Source: Deinococcus humi
GTDB taxonomy: Bacteria; Deinococcota; Deinococci; Deinococcales; Deinococcaceae
NCBI RefSeq assembly: GCF_014201875.1
Contig: NZ_JACHFL010000009.1
Span: 122,286 to 186,285, forward strand
Length of the DNA stretch: 64,000 nucleotides
Direction: 5' to 3'
Positions 8,283-16,698 of the stretch are shown in pieces. A program made the position numbers and the translations under genes. Below the pieces are notes generated by a model. That model was not told where the DNA came from and ran no database searches. It saw nothing but the letters and a program-made list of their open reading frames with translations. Each line of letters begins with the position of its first letter. The first letter of the stretch is position 1.

Positions 8283-8884
8283 TGAACATTCTCGGCCTCA
8301 ACGTTCCACCCATCGCGCTCGATCTGGCGGGCGGCCTGTGCGTGCTGGTCAGCCTGTATTACCTGTGGCGGAAGGCCAGCACCTACTGGCACTGGAGCAA
8401 CGCCTCGTTGCTGCCATATTTTCTGCTGTTTCTGGCGGGCGAACAGTGGATGCTGGCGGGCCTGCAGGTCACGTACTTGCTGTTCGGCATCCACGGCCTG
8501 TACCTGTGGCACCTGGAGGCGCGGCGCGCACGGGGCGAGATTCGCTTCAACGAGGCGGGATGGTACGGGGTGACCTGGGCCACCAGCCTGCTGATCTTCG
8601 CGTATACGGTGGCCCTGACCGACTTCAGCAATGTGTGGAACGGCGTGCAATTTGCGGCGGTCACGCTGGCCCTGATCGCCAACTTCGGTACGACGCGACG
8701 CTGGGCCTGGGCCTGGCCGGTGTGGGTGGTGGTAAACGCCGTGCAGGCGGTGTATTTCTGGCACACGCAGTACTGGGTGCTGTTCGGTCTGCAATTCATT
8801 CTGGCAGCCATGAGCGTCTATGGCTGGCGGCTCTGGCGGCAGGATGAGGAGCAGGTGTCGGCCGGTGCTGTTCAACATGCGTAA
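8282..8884 (+). CDS. pnuC: PnuC-type nicotinamide riboside transporter
   Basis: 200 residues, about seven hydrophobic segments and many Trp and Tyr residues, as in PnuC facilitators, which import nicotinamide riboside by a SWEET-like fold. Recognisable segments include LYYLWRKASTYWHWSN near residue 25 and a C-terminal helix AVYFWHTQYWVLFGLQFILA. The ATG at 8282 overlaps the preceding stop, so translation is coupled; the longer open frame from 8183 is not used. Imported riboside would be phosphorylated by the kinase domain of NadR 77 bases downstream. PnuC homologues can prefer other vitamins (thiamine, riboflavin); the neighbours argue for nicotinamide riboside. Confidence 0.85.
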   Translation: MNILGLNVPPIALDLAGGLCVLVSLYYLWRKASTYWHWSNASLLPYFLLFLAGEQWMLAGLQVTYLLFGIHGLYLWHLEARRARGEIRFNEAGWYGVTWATSLLIFAYTVALTDFSNVWNGVQFAAVTLALIANFGTTRRWAWAWPVWVVVNAVQAVYFWHTQYWVLFGLQFILAAMSVYGWRLWRQDEEQVSAGAVQHA

Positions 8885-8961
8885 GCCCCTGCTCACGGCG
8901 GCACGACCGGACAGCGGGCCATGTCCGGAACCAGAACCGCTGCGGACTTTAGTGCTGCGCC

Positions 8962-9954
8962 ATGTCTGAGTTCGCTCACGCCCTGATCATCGGCAAGTTC
9001 GCGCCGTTCCACCGGGGGCACATGCTGCTGCTGGAACGGGCGCTGGCCGAATGCAGGCGCGTCAGCGTGTGGGTCTACAGTCGCCCGGACTTTGCAGCGA
9101 TGCCCTCGCCGCTGCGCCGGGGCTGGATCAGGGAGCTGTTTCCCGCCCGCCTGTATCCGGGGCTGGAACTGCTACCCGACGCTCCGCACCCGCCCACCAA
9201 CGCTGAACCGGACGGGATTCACCGTGCCTACGTCCGCTCGGTGCTGGACGGCTGGGGTGTGCATCCCGATGCCGTGTACACGAGTGAGGGCTACGGCGAC
9301 GCGCTGGCGGCAGAACTGGGGGCAACGCACGTTTGCGTGGACCGGGCGCGGGAAGCGGTGCCGATCAGTGGAACGCGGCTGCGGGCGGACCTTCATGCCC
9401 ACCGCCAGTTCCTCGATCCTGCGGTTTACGCCCATTTCGTGGAGCGCGTCGTGCTGCTGGGCGCGGAGAGTACCGGCAAGAGCACGTTGACGCGGGTGCT
9501 GGCCGAGGCGCTAGGAACAACCTACGCCCGCGAATATGGCCGCGACGTCTACGAGCGCGAGGACGGCAAACTGACCCCCGAACATTTTCTGGAAATTGCC
9601 CTGGGCCACCGCGCCCTGGAGGACGAGGCTGCCCGCGCTCCCGGCGCAAACCAGCGCGTCTTCTGCGACACCAACGCCGCCACCACACTGATGTGGTCCT
9701 ACCTCCTGACCGGCACAGCCCTCCCCGAACTGCACGCTCTGGCCGATGCCTGCCGCGCCCGCTACGCCCACACCATCCTGTGCGCTGACGATCTGGCCCA
9801 CGAGCAAGACGGCTGGCGGGCCAATACGCCGGTCCGCACCGTCCAGCAGGGCTTTATCCGGCAGGAATTGGGCACGCACGGCGTTCCCTATTTTGAGGTC
9901 CGTGGGGCCGTGGCCGCGCGGGTGACGCAGGTACGGGCCGCGCTGGGCGTCTAG
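8962..9954 (+). CDS. nadR: Bifunctional NMN adenylyltransferase / nicotinamide riboside kinase
   Basis: 330 residues. The N-terminal nucleotidyltransferase domain has GKFAPFHRGHMLLLERAL (about 11-28) and ISGTRLR (about 137). The C-terminal kinase domain has a Walker A, LLGAESTGKSTL (about 168-179), then AREYGRDVYE. It makes NMN from nicotinamide riboside and then NAD. The N-terminal HTH repressor domain of enteric NadR is absent, as in other catalytic-only NadR proteins. A 7-bp inverted repeat (CCGGACA 8907-8913, TGTCCGG 8922-8928) lies in the gap after pnuC. A weak TTTAGT box lies eight bases before the ATG, so it may also have its own promoter. Confidence 0.93.
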   Translation: MSEFAHALIIGKFAPFHRGHMLLLERALAECRRVSVWVYSRPDFAAMPSPLRRGWIRELFPARLYPGLELLPDAPHPPTNAEPDGIHRAYVRSVLDGWGVHPDAVYTSEGYGDALAAELGATHVCVDRAREAVPISGTRLRADLHAHRQFLDPAVYAHFVERVVLLGAESTGKSTLTRVLAEALGTTYAREYGRDVYEREDGKLTPEHFLEIALGHRALEDEAARAPGANQRVFCDTNAATTLMWSYLLTGTALPELHALADACRARYAHTILCADDLAHEQDGWRANTPVRTVQQGFIRQELGTHGVPYFEVRGAVAARVTQVRAALGV

Positions 9955-10313
9955 CCGCCGTATTCCCCATCTGTAACCTTGCCCAGCCAGAGGGTCTCGC
10001 CCGCATTGATAGCGAGGTGCTGCATCAGGGAATCCGGGGCCGCGCCGTGCCAGTGTTCCTCGCCCGCCTCAATCTGCACCACGTCTCCGGCCGCTATGGT
10101 CAGGGCGGTCTCGCCGCGCTTCTGGACCCGGCCCACGCCGCTCAGGACGATCAAGGTCTGGCCGTGCGGGTGGGTGTGCCACGCCGTCCGTGCGCCAGGG
10201 ATAAAGGTCACGCGCAGCACGCCCTCAGCCTGCCGTTCCATCCAGACCTGTCCGGTGAAGTGGGCCTCGGGCGCGGGAGTCATGGTCAGTGTCTGGCCTG
10301 GAGTGTGTTTCAT
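9951..10313 (-). CDS. Cupin domain protein
   Basis: 120 residues, a single cupin barrel. The metal ligands are visible in motif 1, PGARTAWHTHPHGQTLIVLSG (two His, then Gln or His), and motif 2, EAGEEHWHGA. The PGARTAWHTHP and EHWHGA signatures resemble the small manganese cupins that include hydroxynitrile-lyase-like and carboxymuconolactone-associated proteins; the substrate is unknown. Convergent with nadR, overlapping it by four bases. A TAGGCT box (10325-10320) six bases before the ATG points to a leaderless mRNA. Confidence 0.82.
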   Translation of the reverse strand: MKHTPGQTLTMTPAPEAHFTGQVWMERQAEGVLRVTFIPGARTAWHTHPHGQTLIVLSGVGRVQKRGETALTIAAGDVVQIEAGEEHWHGAAPDSLMQHLAINAGETLWLGKVTDGEYGG

Positions 10314-10322
10314 GGGGCCAGC

Positions 10323-10520
10323 CTACGCCGTAGGGCTCAGGCCAGCCCGCTCATCCAGCAGCTGTGCGATCCGGCGGCTATGCGCATCGTTTCCCTCCAC
10401 CAATGCGGGCAGTTCGGCGCCCAGCAACTCGGCGACAAACGCTGGCCAGTCATGCGAACCCTCGTGTAGATACGGTGCAGAACACTGCGGGCAATGACGA
10501 CAGGGAGAGCGTTCATTCAG
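10323..10520 (-). CDS. Candidate small Cys-rich (zinc-ribbon-like) protein, start uncertain
   Basis: A frame open from 10589 to the TAG at 10323 codes for a protein-like sequence: CCFCPE, then SPCRHCPQCSAPYLHEGSHDW, then a helical tail ending LLDERAGLSPTA. The spaced CxxC and CxxCxxC cysteines suggest a small zinc-binding knuckle. It lacks ATG, GTG or TTG; the only candidate start is the CTG at 10520, which would exclude the first Cys group. It lies in the same frame as, and directly after, the TGA of the DinB-like gene, so it could instead be a former C-terminal extension separated by an in-frame stop. It overlaps the cupin -10 region. Confidence 0.4.
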   Translation of the reverse strand: MNERSPCRHCPQCSAPYLHEGSHDWPAFVAELLGAELPALVEGNDAHSRRIAQLLDERAGLSPTA

Positions 10521-10589
10521 AGCTTCCGGACAAAAACAGCACTGGCCCCGACCACGGCGGTCAGGGCCAGCAAGGGCTTCGGTTTCAAA

Positions 10590-11096
10590 TCAGGTATACC
10601 GCTCGGCCAGGATCTGGAGGTGCGCCCGCTCGTGGCCCAGCATGCCGTGAGCATAGGCACGCACCGTGAAGGGCTGGCCATTGGCGATGCCCTGCCTTTC
10701 CCAGGCTTCCGGCGTGAGCTGACGCAGCACGAACAGGTTGCTGGTGCGGGCCGACTCGAAACCATCCAGCAGATCCTCGAGTGTCTGTGCCCCAAAGTCG
10801 CTGGCCGCCATCCAGTCGTCCTGCTCGAAACCGGGCAGGGGGCTTTGATCGGCGCGGGCGAACCACAGGGCCCGGAAGCCGAAGACGCGCTCGGTGTCGG
10901 CCATGTGGCCCACCACCTGCTTCACGCTCCACTTGTCGGGGGCATAGCGAAAGTCCGGGCGATCTGCGAACGCCAGAATGGCGGCGCGGGTCAGCGGGGC
11001 CTGCTCCGCCATGGCCCCCAGCACGTCCCCTTCCGGCGCGAGGTTCACGTAGCGGGCGTAGAAGGGTGGGTAGTCGCCGGGCTGGGGCTGGGTCAT
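10590..11096 (-). CDS. DinB-like (DinB_2) four-helix protein
   Basis: 168 residues. A DinB/YfiT-type four-helix bundle with His ligands in expected places: VKQVVGHMADTERVFGFRAL (about residue 60) and the C-terminal AHGMLGHERAHLQIL (HxxxH). Family members bind a divalent metal; several act as thiol transferases (bacillithiol type) and some are DNA-damage-inducible, and Deinococcus genomes carry many copies. The start at 11096 is chosen over the longer frame to 11210 because TACAGT (11108-11103) is six bases upstream, the local leaderless pattern. A second DinB-like gene is at 53910. Confidence 0.85.
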   Translation of the reverse strand: MTQPQPGDYPPFYARYVNLAPEGDVLGAMAEQAPLTRAAILAFADRPDFRYAPDKWSVKQVVGHMADTERVFGFRALWFARADQSPLPGFEQDDWMAASDFGAQTLEDLLDGFESARTSNLFVLRQLTPEAWERQGIANGQPFTVRAYAHGMLGHERAHLQILAERYT

Positions 11097-11188
11097 GCGG
11101 TCACTGTAGCCCTCTGGACCCAGGGCCGCACCCCAGGTCCTCTCGACAGCCCTCGGTCCGCACGGGTGGGGGTCTGCTGGGACTGGCT

Positions 11189-12316
11189 CTACTGCGCCTG
11201 GGCACTCCACTGGCCCAGGGCCTCTGCGGTCTGCACGTACGGCAGGCCAAAGGCTTCCGCCACACCCTGGTAGGTCAGCTGGCCGCGGTGGGTATTGACG
11301 CCCAGTTGCAGCGCCGCGTGACCCCGCAGCACGTCGATGCCGTGGTCAGCCAGCATCAGCACATAGGGGAAGGTGGCGTTGGTCAGGGCAAAGGTGCTGG
11401 TGCGCGGCACGGCCCCCGGCATGTTGGCGACGCCGTAGTGCACCACACCGTCCACCACATAGGTGGGGTCGTCGTGGGTGGTCGCGTGAATGGTCTCCAC
11501 ACAGCCGCCCTGGTCCACCGCCACGTCCACGATCACGCTGCCCTCCTGCATCAGGCCCAGCATGTCGCGGGTGACCAGATTGGGGGCCTTGGCGCCGGGG
11601 ATCAGCACGCCGCCGATCAGCACGTCCGCCTCGGGCAACAGGGCGCGGATGTTGGCCTCGCTGCTCATCATGGTGGTCAGGCGGCCAAAGTAGATGTCGT
11701 CCAGGTAGGTCAAGCGGCGGTGGCTGACGTCTAGAATGGTGACCTTCGCCCCCAGACCCATGGCCATTTTCGCCGCGTTGGTGCCCACTACGCCGCCGCC
11801 GATGATCACCACATGTCCGGCCTGCACGCCGGGGACGCCGCCCAGCAGCACGCCGCGCCCGCCGACGGGCTTTTGCAGGTGGTACGCGCCCGCCTGCACG
11901 CTCAGGCGGCCTGCCACCTCACTCATGGGGGTCAGCAGGGGCAGGCTGCGGTCCTCGGCCTGCACGGTCTCGTAGGCGACTCCCGTGGTTCCTGCGTCCA
12001 GCAGGGCGTCCAGCAGAGGACGGTCGGCGGCCAGGTGCAGGTAGGTAAAGAGCAGCAGGTCTTCACGCAGGAAGCCGTACTCAGCGGCCACCGGCTCCTT
12101 GACCTTGACCACCATCTCGGCAGCCCAGGCGTCCTCGGCGCTGCCGATGGTCGCGCCTGCATCGATGTACTCCTGATCGCGGATGCCGCTGCCGACGCCC
12201 GCACCCTCCTGAACGATCACGCTGTGACCGCGCCGAACCAGCGTGCCGACCCCGCCGGGCGTTAGGGCGACGCGGTTCTCCTTGACCTTGATCTCCTTGG
12301 GAAGTCCGATCTGCAT
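11189..12316 (-). CDS. ald: Alanine dehydrogenase
   Basis: 375 residues. It catalyses NAD-dependent interconversion of L-alanine with pyruvate and ammonia. The N-terminus [20 protein letters not shown], the substrate-binding VVKVKEP and YLHLAAD segments, the Rossmann motif [20 protein letters not shown] (about residue 170) and the [10 protein letters not shown] segment are all typical. A purine-rich AGGAGAAAA precedes the ATG, so it uses a leadered mRNA. Divergent from an Lrp/AsnC regulator 176 bases away; in many bacteria Lrp-type AldR regulators control ald from this position. Confidence 0.95.
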   Translation of the reverse strand: MQIGLPKEIKVKENRVALTPGGVGTLVRRGHSVIVQEGAGVGSGIRDQEYIDAGATIGSAEDAWAAEMVVKVKEPVAAEYGFLREDLLLFTYLHLAADRPLLDALLDAGTTGVAYETVQAEDRSLPLLTPMSEVAGRLSVQAGAYHLQKPVGGRGVLLGGVPGVQAGHVVIIGGGVVGTNAAKMAMGLGAKVTILDVSHRRLTYLDDIYFGRLTTMMSSEANIRALLPEADVLIGGVLIPGAKAPNLVTRDMLGLMQEGSVIVDVAVDQGGCVETIHATTHDDPTYVVDGVVHYGVANMPGAVPRTSTFALTNATFPYVLMLADHGIDVLRGHAALQLGVNTHRGQLTYQGVAEAFGLPYVQTAEALGQWSAQAQ

Positions 12317-12449
12317 AGGGTTTTCTCCTGGGCCGCACAGGGGCCGGAAAGGGTGGAAAGGCGGTTGAATTGAAGACCAGCGCGAACGGCGTATCCTAAC
12401 AGGGGAAGCCCCGATCAGGATTGCCGAAAAGCACCTCTAGCGGGGGCAT

Positions 12450-12483
12450 TATCGCAACACTATTGCGCGAATATGCGATAGTG
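12450..12483. promoter_or_regulatory. Nested inverted repeats, candidate Lrp-type operator between ald and the regulator
   Basis: Two overlapping dyads are visible: TATCGCA (12450-12456) with TGCGATA (12474-12480), and CACTAT (12458-12463) with ATAGTG (12478-12483). Several TNNCGC-like half sites repeat across 34 bases, ending ten bases before the regulator ATG. The layout fits binding of a dimeric or octameric Lrp-family protein for autoregulation and control of ald. The remainder of the gap, 12317-12449, shows no further clear signal. Confidence 0.55.
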
Positions 12484-12492
12484 GGCCATAAG

Positions 12493-12963
12493 ATGTCTCA
12501 AACCAATCTGGATGCCATTGATAAGCAGATCCTGACCATTCTGCAGCGCGACGCCCGACTGCCCAACACCGAACTGGCCGACGAGATCGGTCTGACCCCG
12601 GCGCCCACGTTGCGCCGCGTCCGGCGGCTGGAGGAGGACGGCATCATTCAGCGCTACGTGGCGCTGCTGGACCACAAGAAGGTGGGGCGCGACCTGCTGG
12701 TGCTGGTCCGCGTCACCCTGGACAAGCAGACCCGCCAGGGCTTCAACGACTTCGCTGCGCAGATGCAGGACCGTCCAGAGGTGCTGGAGTGCTACCTGTG
12801 CCTGGGCGACATCGACTACCTGCTCAAGGTCAGCGTGCCCGATCTGGACGCCTATCAGCACTTTCTGGTCAACACCCTGGCCGCCATTCCCGGCGTCCGC
12901 AACACCGCCAGCACCATTCTGGTCAAGCAGGAAAAATACACCACCAGCCTTCCGCTGGAATAA
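12493..12963 (+). CDS. Lrp/AsnC family transcriptional regulator (AldR-like)
   Basis: 156 residues. The N-terminal HTH is DAIDKQILTILQRDARLPNT followed by ELADEIGLTPAPTLRRVRRL (residues 5-48). The C-terminal RAM/AsnC ligand domain includes EVLECYLCLGDIDYLLKVSVPD. The ATG at 12493 gives the usual family N-terminus (MSQTNLDAIDKQIL); the open frame upstream to 12421 runs through the operator and is not used. It faces ald, so sensing alanine or another amino acid to adjust alanine catabolism is the likely role. Confidence 0.9.
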   Translation: MSQTNLDAIDKQILTILQRDARLPNTELADEIGLTPAPTLRRVRRLEEDGIIQRYVALLDHKKVGRDLLVLVRVTLDKQTRQGFNDFAAQMQDRPEVLECYLCLGDIDYLLKVSVPDLDAYQHFLVNTLAAIPGVRNTASTILVKQEKYTTSLPLE

Positions 12964-13020
12964 AGCAGGAGACTCCCTATTCTCCCCTGTCTCCCATCAA
13001 AGGCTGGAATACTGCCCGGT

Positions 13021-13728
13021 ATGGTCACCACAAAATCCGCTTCCCTGCTGTTGTCCGCCTCGCTGCTGATGCTGGTGGCCTGCGCGCCCGCCACCCAGGC
13101 CCAGACCACATCTGCCGCCACCCCGGCGCCCCCCACCGCGCCCACCTTCACTCCTGTCAAGCCCCTGAGCGCCCAGCCAGTACGGGACTTCGACAAGGCC
13201 GCTCAGGTCATTGATCCAGCCAAAACCTACCGTGCGGTCCTGAAAACCGAGAAGGGCGACATCACGGTGGAGCTGAACGCGAAAGCCGCGCCAAAAGCGG
13301 TCAATAACTTCGTCTTTCTGGCGCTGAACCATTTCTACGACGGCACGCGCTTTCACCGGGTCATTGACGGATTCATGGCCCAGGGCGGCGATCCCCTGAG
13401 TGCAGATCAGGCCAAGCAATCTGAGTGGGGCACCGGCGGCCCCGGTTACAGCTTCTCGGCGGAACCCAAAAATGGCCTGAAGTTTGACAGCGCGGGTGTG
13501 CTGGGCATGGCGCGGGCGGCCAGCCTGGATTCACAGGGCAGCCAGTTCTTCATCACGGTGGCCCCCGCTGACTTTCTGGACGGCCAGTACACCGTCTTTG
13601 GCAAGGTTATTCAGGGTCAGGACGTATTGAACCAGCTGACCCGCAACGACGACGGCAGAGGCCCGATTGCCGGAAAGGCAGCGGATGAGTTAAAGGGCGT
13701 GGAGATTCTGGTTTCCAGCGGAAGTTGA
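13021..13728 (+). CDS. Cyclophilin-type peptidyl-prolyl isomerase, lipoprotein
   Basis: 235 residues. It has a lipoprotein signal peptide (residues 1-21, lipobox LVAC), then a Pro/Ala/Thr-rich linker to about residue 55, then a cyclophilin domain: FHRVIDGFMAQGGDP, GSQFFIT and LDGQYTVFGKV. It would assist folding of exported proteins at the cell surface or in the periplasm-like space. An AATACT sequence seven bases before the ATG may be a -10 box of a leaderless mRNA. The gene is followed by a textbook terminator. Confidence 0.92.
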   Translation: MVTTKSASLLLSASLLMLVACAPATQAQTTSAATPAPPTAPTFTPVKPLSAQPVRDFDKAAQVIDPAKTYRAVLKTEKGDITVELNAKAAPKAVNNFVFLALNHFYDGTRFHRVIDGFMAQGGDPLSADQAKQSEWGTGGPGYSFSAEPKNGLKFDSAGVLGMARAASLDSQGSQFFITVAPADFLDGQYTVFGKVIQGQDVLNQLTRNDDGRGPIAGKAADELKGVEILVSSGS

Positions 13729-13740
13729 GAGAAGTCGCTC

Positions 13741-13770
13741 AAAACCCTCTCCTTCGGGAGAGGGTTTTTT
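13741..13770 (+). terminator. Intrinsic terminator after the cyclophilin gene
   Basis: The 12-bp arms AAAACCCTCTCC and GGAGAGGGTTTT enclose a TTCG tetraloop and end in six Ts. Because the arms are A- and T-flanked, it can work in both directions and also serve the convergent DUF3084 gene. Confidence 0.93.
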
Positions 13771-13775
13771 GATGG

Positions 13776-15656
13776 TCAGGGCAACACCGGGTACAGGTCC
13801 ACCCGCATACTGGGTCTCACGTCGTCCCGCGCGGCCACGCCCACCACGGCCGTGCCCCCGGTGCGCCGTCCCAGCCGCTCCAGCAGGGTCACCAGCTCAG
13901 ACACGTCCAGGCCCTTATTGACGATGTACTCGCTGGGCACACCGCGTGTGGTGATTTCGGTCACGGCGTCGCGCACAAGGTCGCTGATCTGATCCTGCAG
14001 GGCGCGTGGATCGCCCCCCAGCGTGATATTGGCGCGCCGGATGATCTCACCGCCCCGGTACAGCACAGTGTTGGGGCGGGCGTCACAGCTCAGATCCACC
14101 GGAAAGCCCACTGCGGCGTTCTGGGCGGCACGGCACTGCACGAAGGTACTGGCGTTCAGCCCGCGCAGTTTGGTTTCCAGTGCGCTGCGGGCGCTGCCGC
14201 TCAGGCGGGCACTGGGGGCGCTGGCCGTTCCCTTGGAGCCGCGCATCTGCGCAGCGCCCGCAGCGTCTTTCAGAAAGCTGTCCAGATTGCGCACGCCGGG
14301 CACCACGGCGGCGTAGACCAGCTCGTTTTTGGGGTAGGCCAGATCGGTGTTGCGGCTGGCGCTCAGTTCGGTGCGGCTGGACAGGTTCTCGTCCTGCAAC
14401 TTGCCCAGGCTGGCACGGGCGTCGGCCAGGGCGCGCGCCAGCGAATCGTTGCTGTTCTTGAGCTGATCGTTGCTGGCCTGAAGTTGCCGCTGCTGCTGTT
14501 GCAGGGCCGTCAGATCCTTGCGCACCTTGTCCCGGTCCGCCGTGGCCTGGGTGCGCTCCCGCGCTGCCTGATCACGTTCTTTGGCCAGCCGCAGCCCATC
14601 GGCCACCAGCTTGTCGCGCTGGACCATCAACGCGTCGCGCTGCGCCGTGAGCTGATCTCTGGCCTGCTGGGCGGCCTGCTGCTGCTGCTTGGCGGCAGAG
14701 GCGGCAGCCAGAGCGACGGTCAACGCGTTGGCGGCCTGCTCGCGGGACTGCTCCAGCGTCGTGACCTGGGCCTCAAGGTCCCTGACCTGCTTTCCGGCAG
14801 CCGCGATCTGCGCGGCGGCGTTCTGCCTGGCCTGCTGAACGCTGGTCTGGGCTGCCGCCACCTGTTTTGCGGCCTGCGCCTGCGCGGCCTGCACCTGTTG
14901 CCTTGCCTGGGTTTGGGCGGCAGCCGCCTTCTCTTGCGCGGCCCTGGCGCTGGCCTGCGCCGCCGCTGCCCTGTCCTGCTGCGCCTGCGCGGTGGCCTGC
15001 GCCTCATCTGCGCGCGCCTGGGCTGACTGGGCCTCCTGCTCGGCCAGGGCAACGCGGGTGTTGAGCTCCACCACCTGACTGTCCAGCGTCTGCGCACGTT
15101 CCTCGCTGGCTTTCAGGGCCTTCTCAGAGGCGGCGAGCTTCCTGCGGTTCTCGGCGGCACGGGCCTCCAGGGTCTTAAGGGTGGCGGTCTGCTCGTCCAC
15201 CTGTCCCTGCAGGGTGCTGGTTTCTTCCCGCAAGGTCTTTTCGGCAGCGCGGGTGACGTCCAGCTGCCGGCGAATTGCCCTGAGGTTCTGCTCGGCCTGG
15301 GCCTGCAATTTCGCGGATCTGTCGGCCTCCTGCTGCGCCTGATCGCGTTCCTTCTGGGCCGCTTGCAATTCACCCTGAACGGCGCCAACCTCCTGACGCA
15401 GGGATTCGATGCGCGGACGCAACTGATCGGCCTCGGCAATGGTGGCCACGGCGTTGCGGTTGAGCAGCAAGAAGGCCGCCAGACTGGCCGCGCTGATCGC
15501 CATGCCCGACAGCACCGCTACCAGCAGCGCCGTGGTCTTGGGGCGCAGCCCGAACAGGCGGATGTGCTTGCGCCCGGCCTTGCGCGCAATGGTGTCGGCG
15601 GCGTAGGCCACCACACCCGACAGCACCACCACAAAGGGCAGGAACAACCACAGCAC
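13776..15656 (-). CDS. DUF3084 membrane-anchored coiled-coil protein
   Basis: 626 residues. There are two N-terminal membrane helices (about 1-20 and 42-68), then a very long Ala/Gln-rich coiled coil (about 75-415, heptads with AAQ/QAQ repeats), then a globular C-terminal domain (430-626) with the DUF3084 pattern ([28 protein letters not shown]). The function is not established. It follows lptB by 16 bases in the same direction, so the two are probably one operon. That suggests a structural role at the envelope, perhaps spanning toward the outer membrane. The repetitive coiled coil creates many false reading frames on both strands. Confidence 0.82.
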   Translation of the reverse strand: MLWLFLPFVVVLSGVVAYAADTIARKAGRKHIRLFGLRPKTTALLVAVLSGMAISAASLAAFLLLNRNAVATIAEADQLRPRIESLRQEVGAVQGELQAAQKERDQAQQEADRSAKLQAQAEQNLRAIRRQLDVTRAAEKTLREETSTLQGQVDEQTATLKTLEARAAENRRKLAASEKALKASEERAQTLDSQVVELNTRVALAEQEAQSAQARADEAQATAQAQQDRAAAAQASARAAQEKAAAAQTQARQQVQAAQAQAAKQVAAAQTSVQQARQNAAAQIAAAGKQVRDLEAQVTTLEQSREQAANALTVALAAASAAKQQQQAAQQARDQLTAQRDALMVQRDKLVADGLRLAKERDQAARERTQATADRDKVRKDLTALQQQQRQLQASNDQLKNSNDSLARALADARASLGKLQDENLSSRTELSASRNTDLAYPKNELVYAAVVPGVRNLDSFLKDAAGAAQMRGSKGTASAPSARLSGSARSALETKLRGLNASTFVQCRAAQNAAVGFPVDLSCDARPNTVLYRGGEIIRRANITLGGDPRALQDQISDLVRDAVTEITTRGVPSEYIVNKGLDVSELVTLLERLGRRTGGTAVVGVAARDDVRPSMRVDLYPVLP

Positions 15657-15672
15657 GTGTCAGGGCCTCCCG

Positions 15673-16485
15673 CTACAGCTCAAAGTCGTCACCCAGGTAG
15701 TCGTTGCGGGCATGCGTGTCCCGCGCAAATTCCTGGGGCGTGCCCTCGAACTTGACCTGGCCGTCGAACATCAGGTACACCCGGTCCGTCAGCGCAATGG
15801 TCTCACGGACGTTGTGATCGGTGATAAAGACACCGATGCCCCGGCGGTCCCGCAATTCGCGGATCAGGCGCTGAATCTCGCGGATGCTCTTGGGGTCCAC
15901 GCCGGTGAACGGCTCGTCCAGCAGCAGATAATCAGGATCGGTGGTCAGGGCGCGCGCCAGCTCCAGACGACGGCGCTCCCCGCCCGAGAGCTGGTAGGCG
16001 AAGCTGTTGGCCAGATGCGACAGACCGAACTCAGCCAGTAGCGCGTCAGCGCGGGCGTGCTGCTCATCCCTGGACAGCTTCTGGTATTCCAGAATCGCCA
16101 GCAGGTTGTCGCGGGCACTCAGCTTGCGAAAAGCGCTGGGTTCCTGCGGCAAGTAGCCCAGGCCCATGCGGGCACGTTCGTGCATGGGCAGGCGCGTTAC
16201 ATCCCTGTCGCCCAGCTGAATCGTGCCCCCGCCAGGACGGATAAACCCCACCAGCATGTAGAAGGTGGTGGTCTTCCCTGCCCCGTTGGGACCGAACAGC
16301 GCCACGATCTCACCGGGCCGCACCGTGAAGTCCACGTCCCGCACCACCGAGCGCCGGCCGTAGGTCTTGCTCAGGCCCCGCGCCACCAGATCGGGCCGGG
16401 CCTGAACCTGTGCCGTTCCTGTCAAGTCGGCAGAAACAGGCGTCGCAGCCGGGAAACTCGGGGTCTGGGGGGCGGGCGCGGTCAC
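15673..16485 (-). CDS. lptB: LptB-type ABC transporter ATPase
   Basis: 270 residues. A complete nucleotide-binding domain: Walker [19 protein letters not shown] (about residue 60), the Q-loop in [14 protein letters not shown], signature [15 protein letters not shown], Walker [14 protein letters not shown], and H-loop TDHNVRET. The [10 protein letters not shown] and TDHNVRETI signatures are typical of LptB, the ATPase that drives LPS export with LptFG. Deinococcus has an outer membrane but, in the studied species, no conventional LPS, so the cargo is an open question. A GTG start is set by TACGCT (16497-16492) six bases upstream. The first 30 residues are a Pro/Ala-rich extension. Confidence 0.85.
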   Translation of the reverse strand: MTAPAPQTPSFPAATPVSADLTGTAQVQARPDLVARGLSKTYGRRSVVRDVDFTVRPGEIVALFGPNGAGKTTTFYMLVGFIRPGGGTIQLGDRDVTRLPMHERARMGLGYLPQEPSAFRKLSARDNLLAILEYQKLSRDEQHARADALLAEFGLSHLANSFAYQLSGGERRRLELARALTTDPDYLLLDEPFTGVDPKSIREIQRLIRELRDRRGIGVFITDHNVRETIALTDRVYLMFDGQVKFEGTPQEFARDTHARNDYLGDDFEL

Positions 16486-16698
16486 GCGGGCAGCGTATCA
16501 TGCAAGCGGTTTGAAGGCCGTGAGAGAAGGGGGATTTGCGGCGCGTAGGCGGGCAGACCGCCAGACAGTCCGGGCCATCGCCATACAGAGAGCAGAGAGG
16601 CCTCGGAAACCGTCATGCCACCCGGTCCGGGCGCCGTAGCCTTCAAGGTCCCTCCATCAACACCCTGCCTCCAGGCGTCCACACCTTAGACTGACCGC

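Noticed and set aside
14484..15026. Leu/Gly-rich plus-strand frames inside the DUF3084 gene
   Set aside because: Produced by the repetitive Ala/Gln coiled-coil codons; no independent start signals.
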